Origin: Xiphydria camelus
Lineage: Eukaryota; Arthropoda; Insecta; Hymenoptera; Xiphydriidae
Reading direction: 5' to 3'
Assembly (NCBI GenBank): GCA_963678675.1
Contig: OY783195.1
Location: 14,488,143-14,552,142 of the forward strand
DNA: 64,000 nt
The position numbers and the translations under genes are program-made. Below are positions 62,944-64,000 of this stretch, one piece after another (the first letter of the stretch is position 1; each line of letters begins with the position of its first letter). The notes under the pieces are model-generated. The model saw only the letters and a program-made list of their open reading frames with translations, had not been told where the DNA came from and made no database searches.

Positions 62944-64000
62944 AACCAAGTAAGAATGACGGAATGATGAACGAAAATTTATTCGTTATTCAAAATTATT
63001 TGAATGATAAATGAAAATTTAATCTTAACTATTAGTCATTCAATTATTAATTTTTCTTATGACGCCCATCCCTGACTCCAATGATATTCTATTTTGTTTA
63101 CAAATGTACAACAAACTAAGTTATAAAATATTTATAGAAATACTATTTATAATCAACATTACCGCAATCAGATGACCGGACTGTTGAGAAATGAATAGTT
63201 GGATCTTTTAGATTTTTAGAAATATTAGTGGAGTATCTAAATTTTATGCACAACTCCAATAATTCGAAGCATCATTTAAAAATTTTAAAATATAGTCTTA
63301 AAAATCTTTGTCGATGTATTGCCATGATTTATTCGGAGTGGAGAAATTGGAAAAATTATAAAATATTTACCTCTGAGTTCATAGTTTCTCCTGGAGTATA
63401 TATAGGTTTGAGAAACTTCTGCATAGTTTCAAAGGCAAACCAGTTTGGTTTGTAAATGTCTTCTGCCCCAGCACCAGAGAAACCCCCTTCGTTACTCACG
63501 TGGGTTTTTGAAACATTAAAGCTCACCTGGGGTGTACCCTACACCCCAGTTAAAGATTAACGTTTTCTTAGTGAAAAATTGAAATTTTTTAATACTTTTT
63601 TTTTATTTTAAAGCTTGAGATATTGCCTAATGATCTCAACATTTAAAAAAATTAATTTCGTAATTTTCTAATTGAAAACAAAACTCGAAGTCTCGGTATA
63701 TGAGGTCTCGGTTTTCAGACGCTCAGGTCTCCCTGCCGATTTTTATTAAAAAAATAGTATAAATAATAGACTGAGGATAGTTGTCGTACTCTCGTTTTAT
63801 TAACAAAGTACCAATTAACAAATTGGAACAAGTTTTATAGAAAAATATTAAATATTGAATTAATACAGACTGTTAAAAATCACTATTTAACTCTTTCAGC
63901 GTTCTGTCGAAGAGATAAATCGGTTTTATCCTGCGCTTTTGGTGCCAAATTCTTTAATGAAATGTTCCCGAAAGGTACTAAAAGTGCAAACCTTGAAAAA
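62944..64000. other. No gene recognised; small TTAA-bounded hairpin at 63515-63555
   Basis: AT-rich. TTAAAGCTCACCTGGGGTGT...ACACCCCAGTTAA is a 38-bp hairpin bounded by TTAA; its CTGGGGTGT core recalls the inner repeat of 61143-61543. No coding motif to the window end. Confidence 0.45.

Overview
The window is insect-type nuclear DNA. The only clear single-copy host gene is a nine-exon, GT-AG-spliced iduronate-2-sulfatase (IDS) gene on the minus strand, at 8128-18430. Nearly everything else is transposable-element DNA of animal type: PIF/Harbinger, Tc1/mariner, piggyBac, pogo/Tigger, ISL2EU with THAP domains, Ty3/gypsy LTR elements, tRNA-derived SINEs, and a striking number of long palindromic (foldback) elements. 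I see no rRNA, no true tRNA gene and no bacterial signature. Insect is well supported; Hymenoptera is only a guess from general feel.

Layout. 1-2.77 kb: a PIF/Harbinger element whose nuclease gene is intact across four exons, with a convergent Myb/SANT-like gene that runs off the left edge. 2.8-7.4 kb: MITE fragments, a foldback carrying a SWIM-finger fragment, a decayed THAP/ISL2EU element, a SINE, and mariner and Tc1 foldbacks. 8.1-18.4 kb: IDS. Its seventh intron (7.5 kb) is full of foldbacks but also holds two same-strand open segments (14369-14550 and 13190-14311). The second is 374 codons long and fits both neighbouring splice phases exactly, so the locus may encode a greatly enlarged IDS loop or a nested gene. 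18.6-19.7 kb: MITEs.

19,879-33,822: one Ty3/gypsy element with 5-bp target duplications, enlarged from about 5 kb to 14 kb by nested insertions. A THAP element lies in gag. A pogo-like element lies in the reverse transcriptase. Inside the pogo element are a Harbinger-type element carrying host exons and a piggyBac element, and the piggyBac transposase gene is itself split by a foldback. The carried exons resemble the mitochondrial fission regulator (MTFR) family, and a second copy lies at 36.0-37.65 kb.

34.4-38.0 kb: an inverted duplication around a 224-bp tandem repeat and an AGTGGT minisatellite. 38.5-43.3 kb: MITEs, gag-like and pol-tail fragments, and a very GC/CpG-rich block. 44-49 kb: MITEs, a dead mariner and a 1.1-kb foldback. 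49.9-53.9 kb: a second nest (TIR element with a SINE, then a CAGGGTGTCC-ended element containing an ISL2EU element). 55-64 kb: a LINE tail, a Tigger-type MITE, GTCTTA motif clusters, Harbinger-type and piggyBac-type MITEs, and long stretches where I recognise nothing.

Only IDS has a clear cellular role: lysosomal degradation of dermatan and heparan sulfate. The rest records transposition, capture and palindrome formation.
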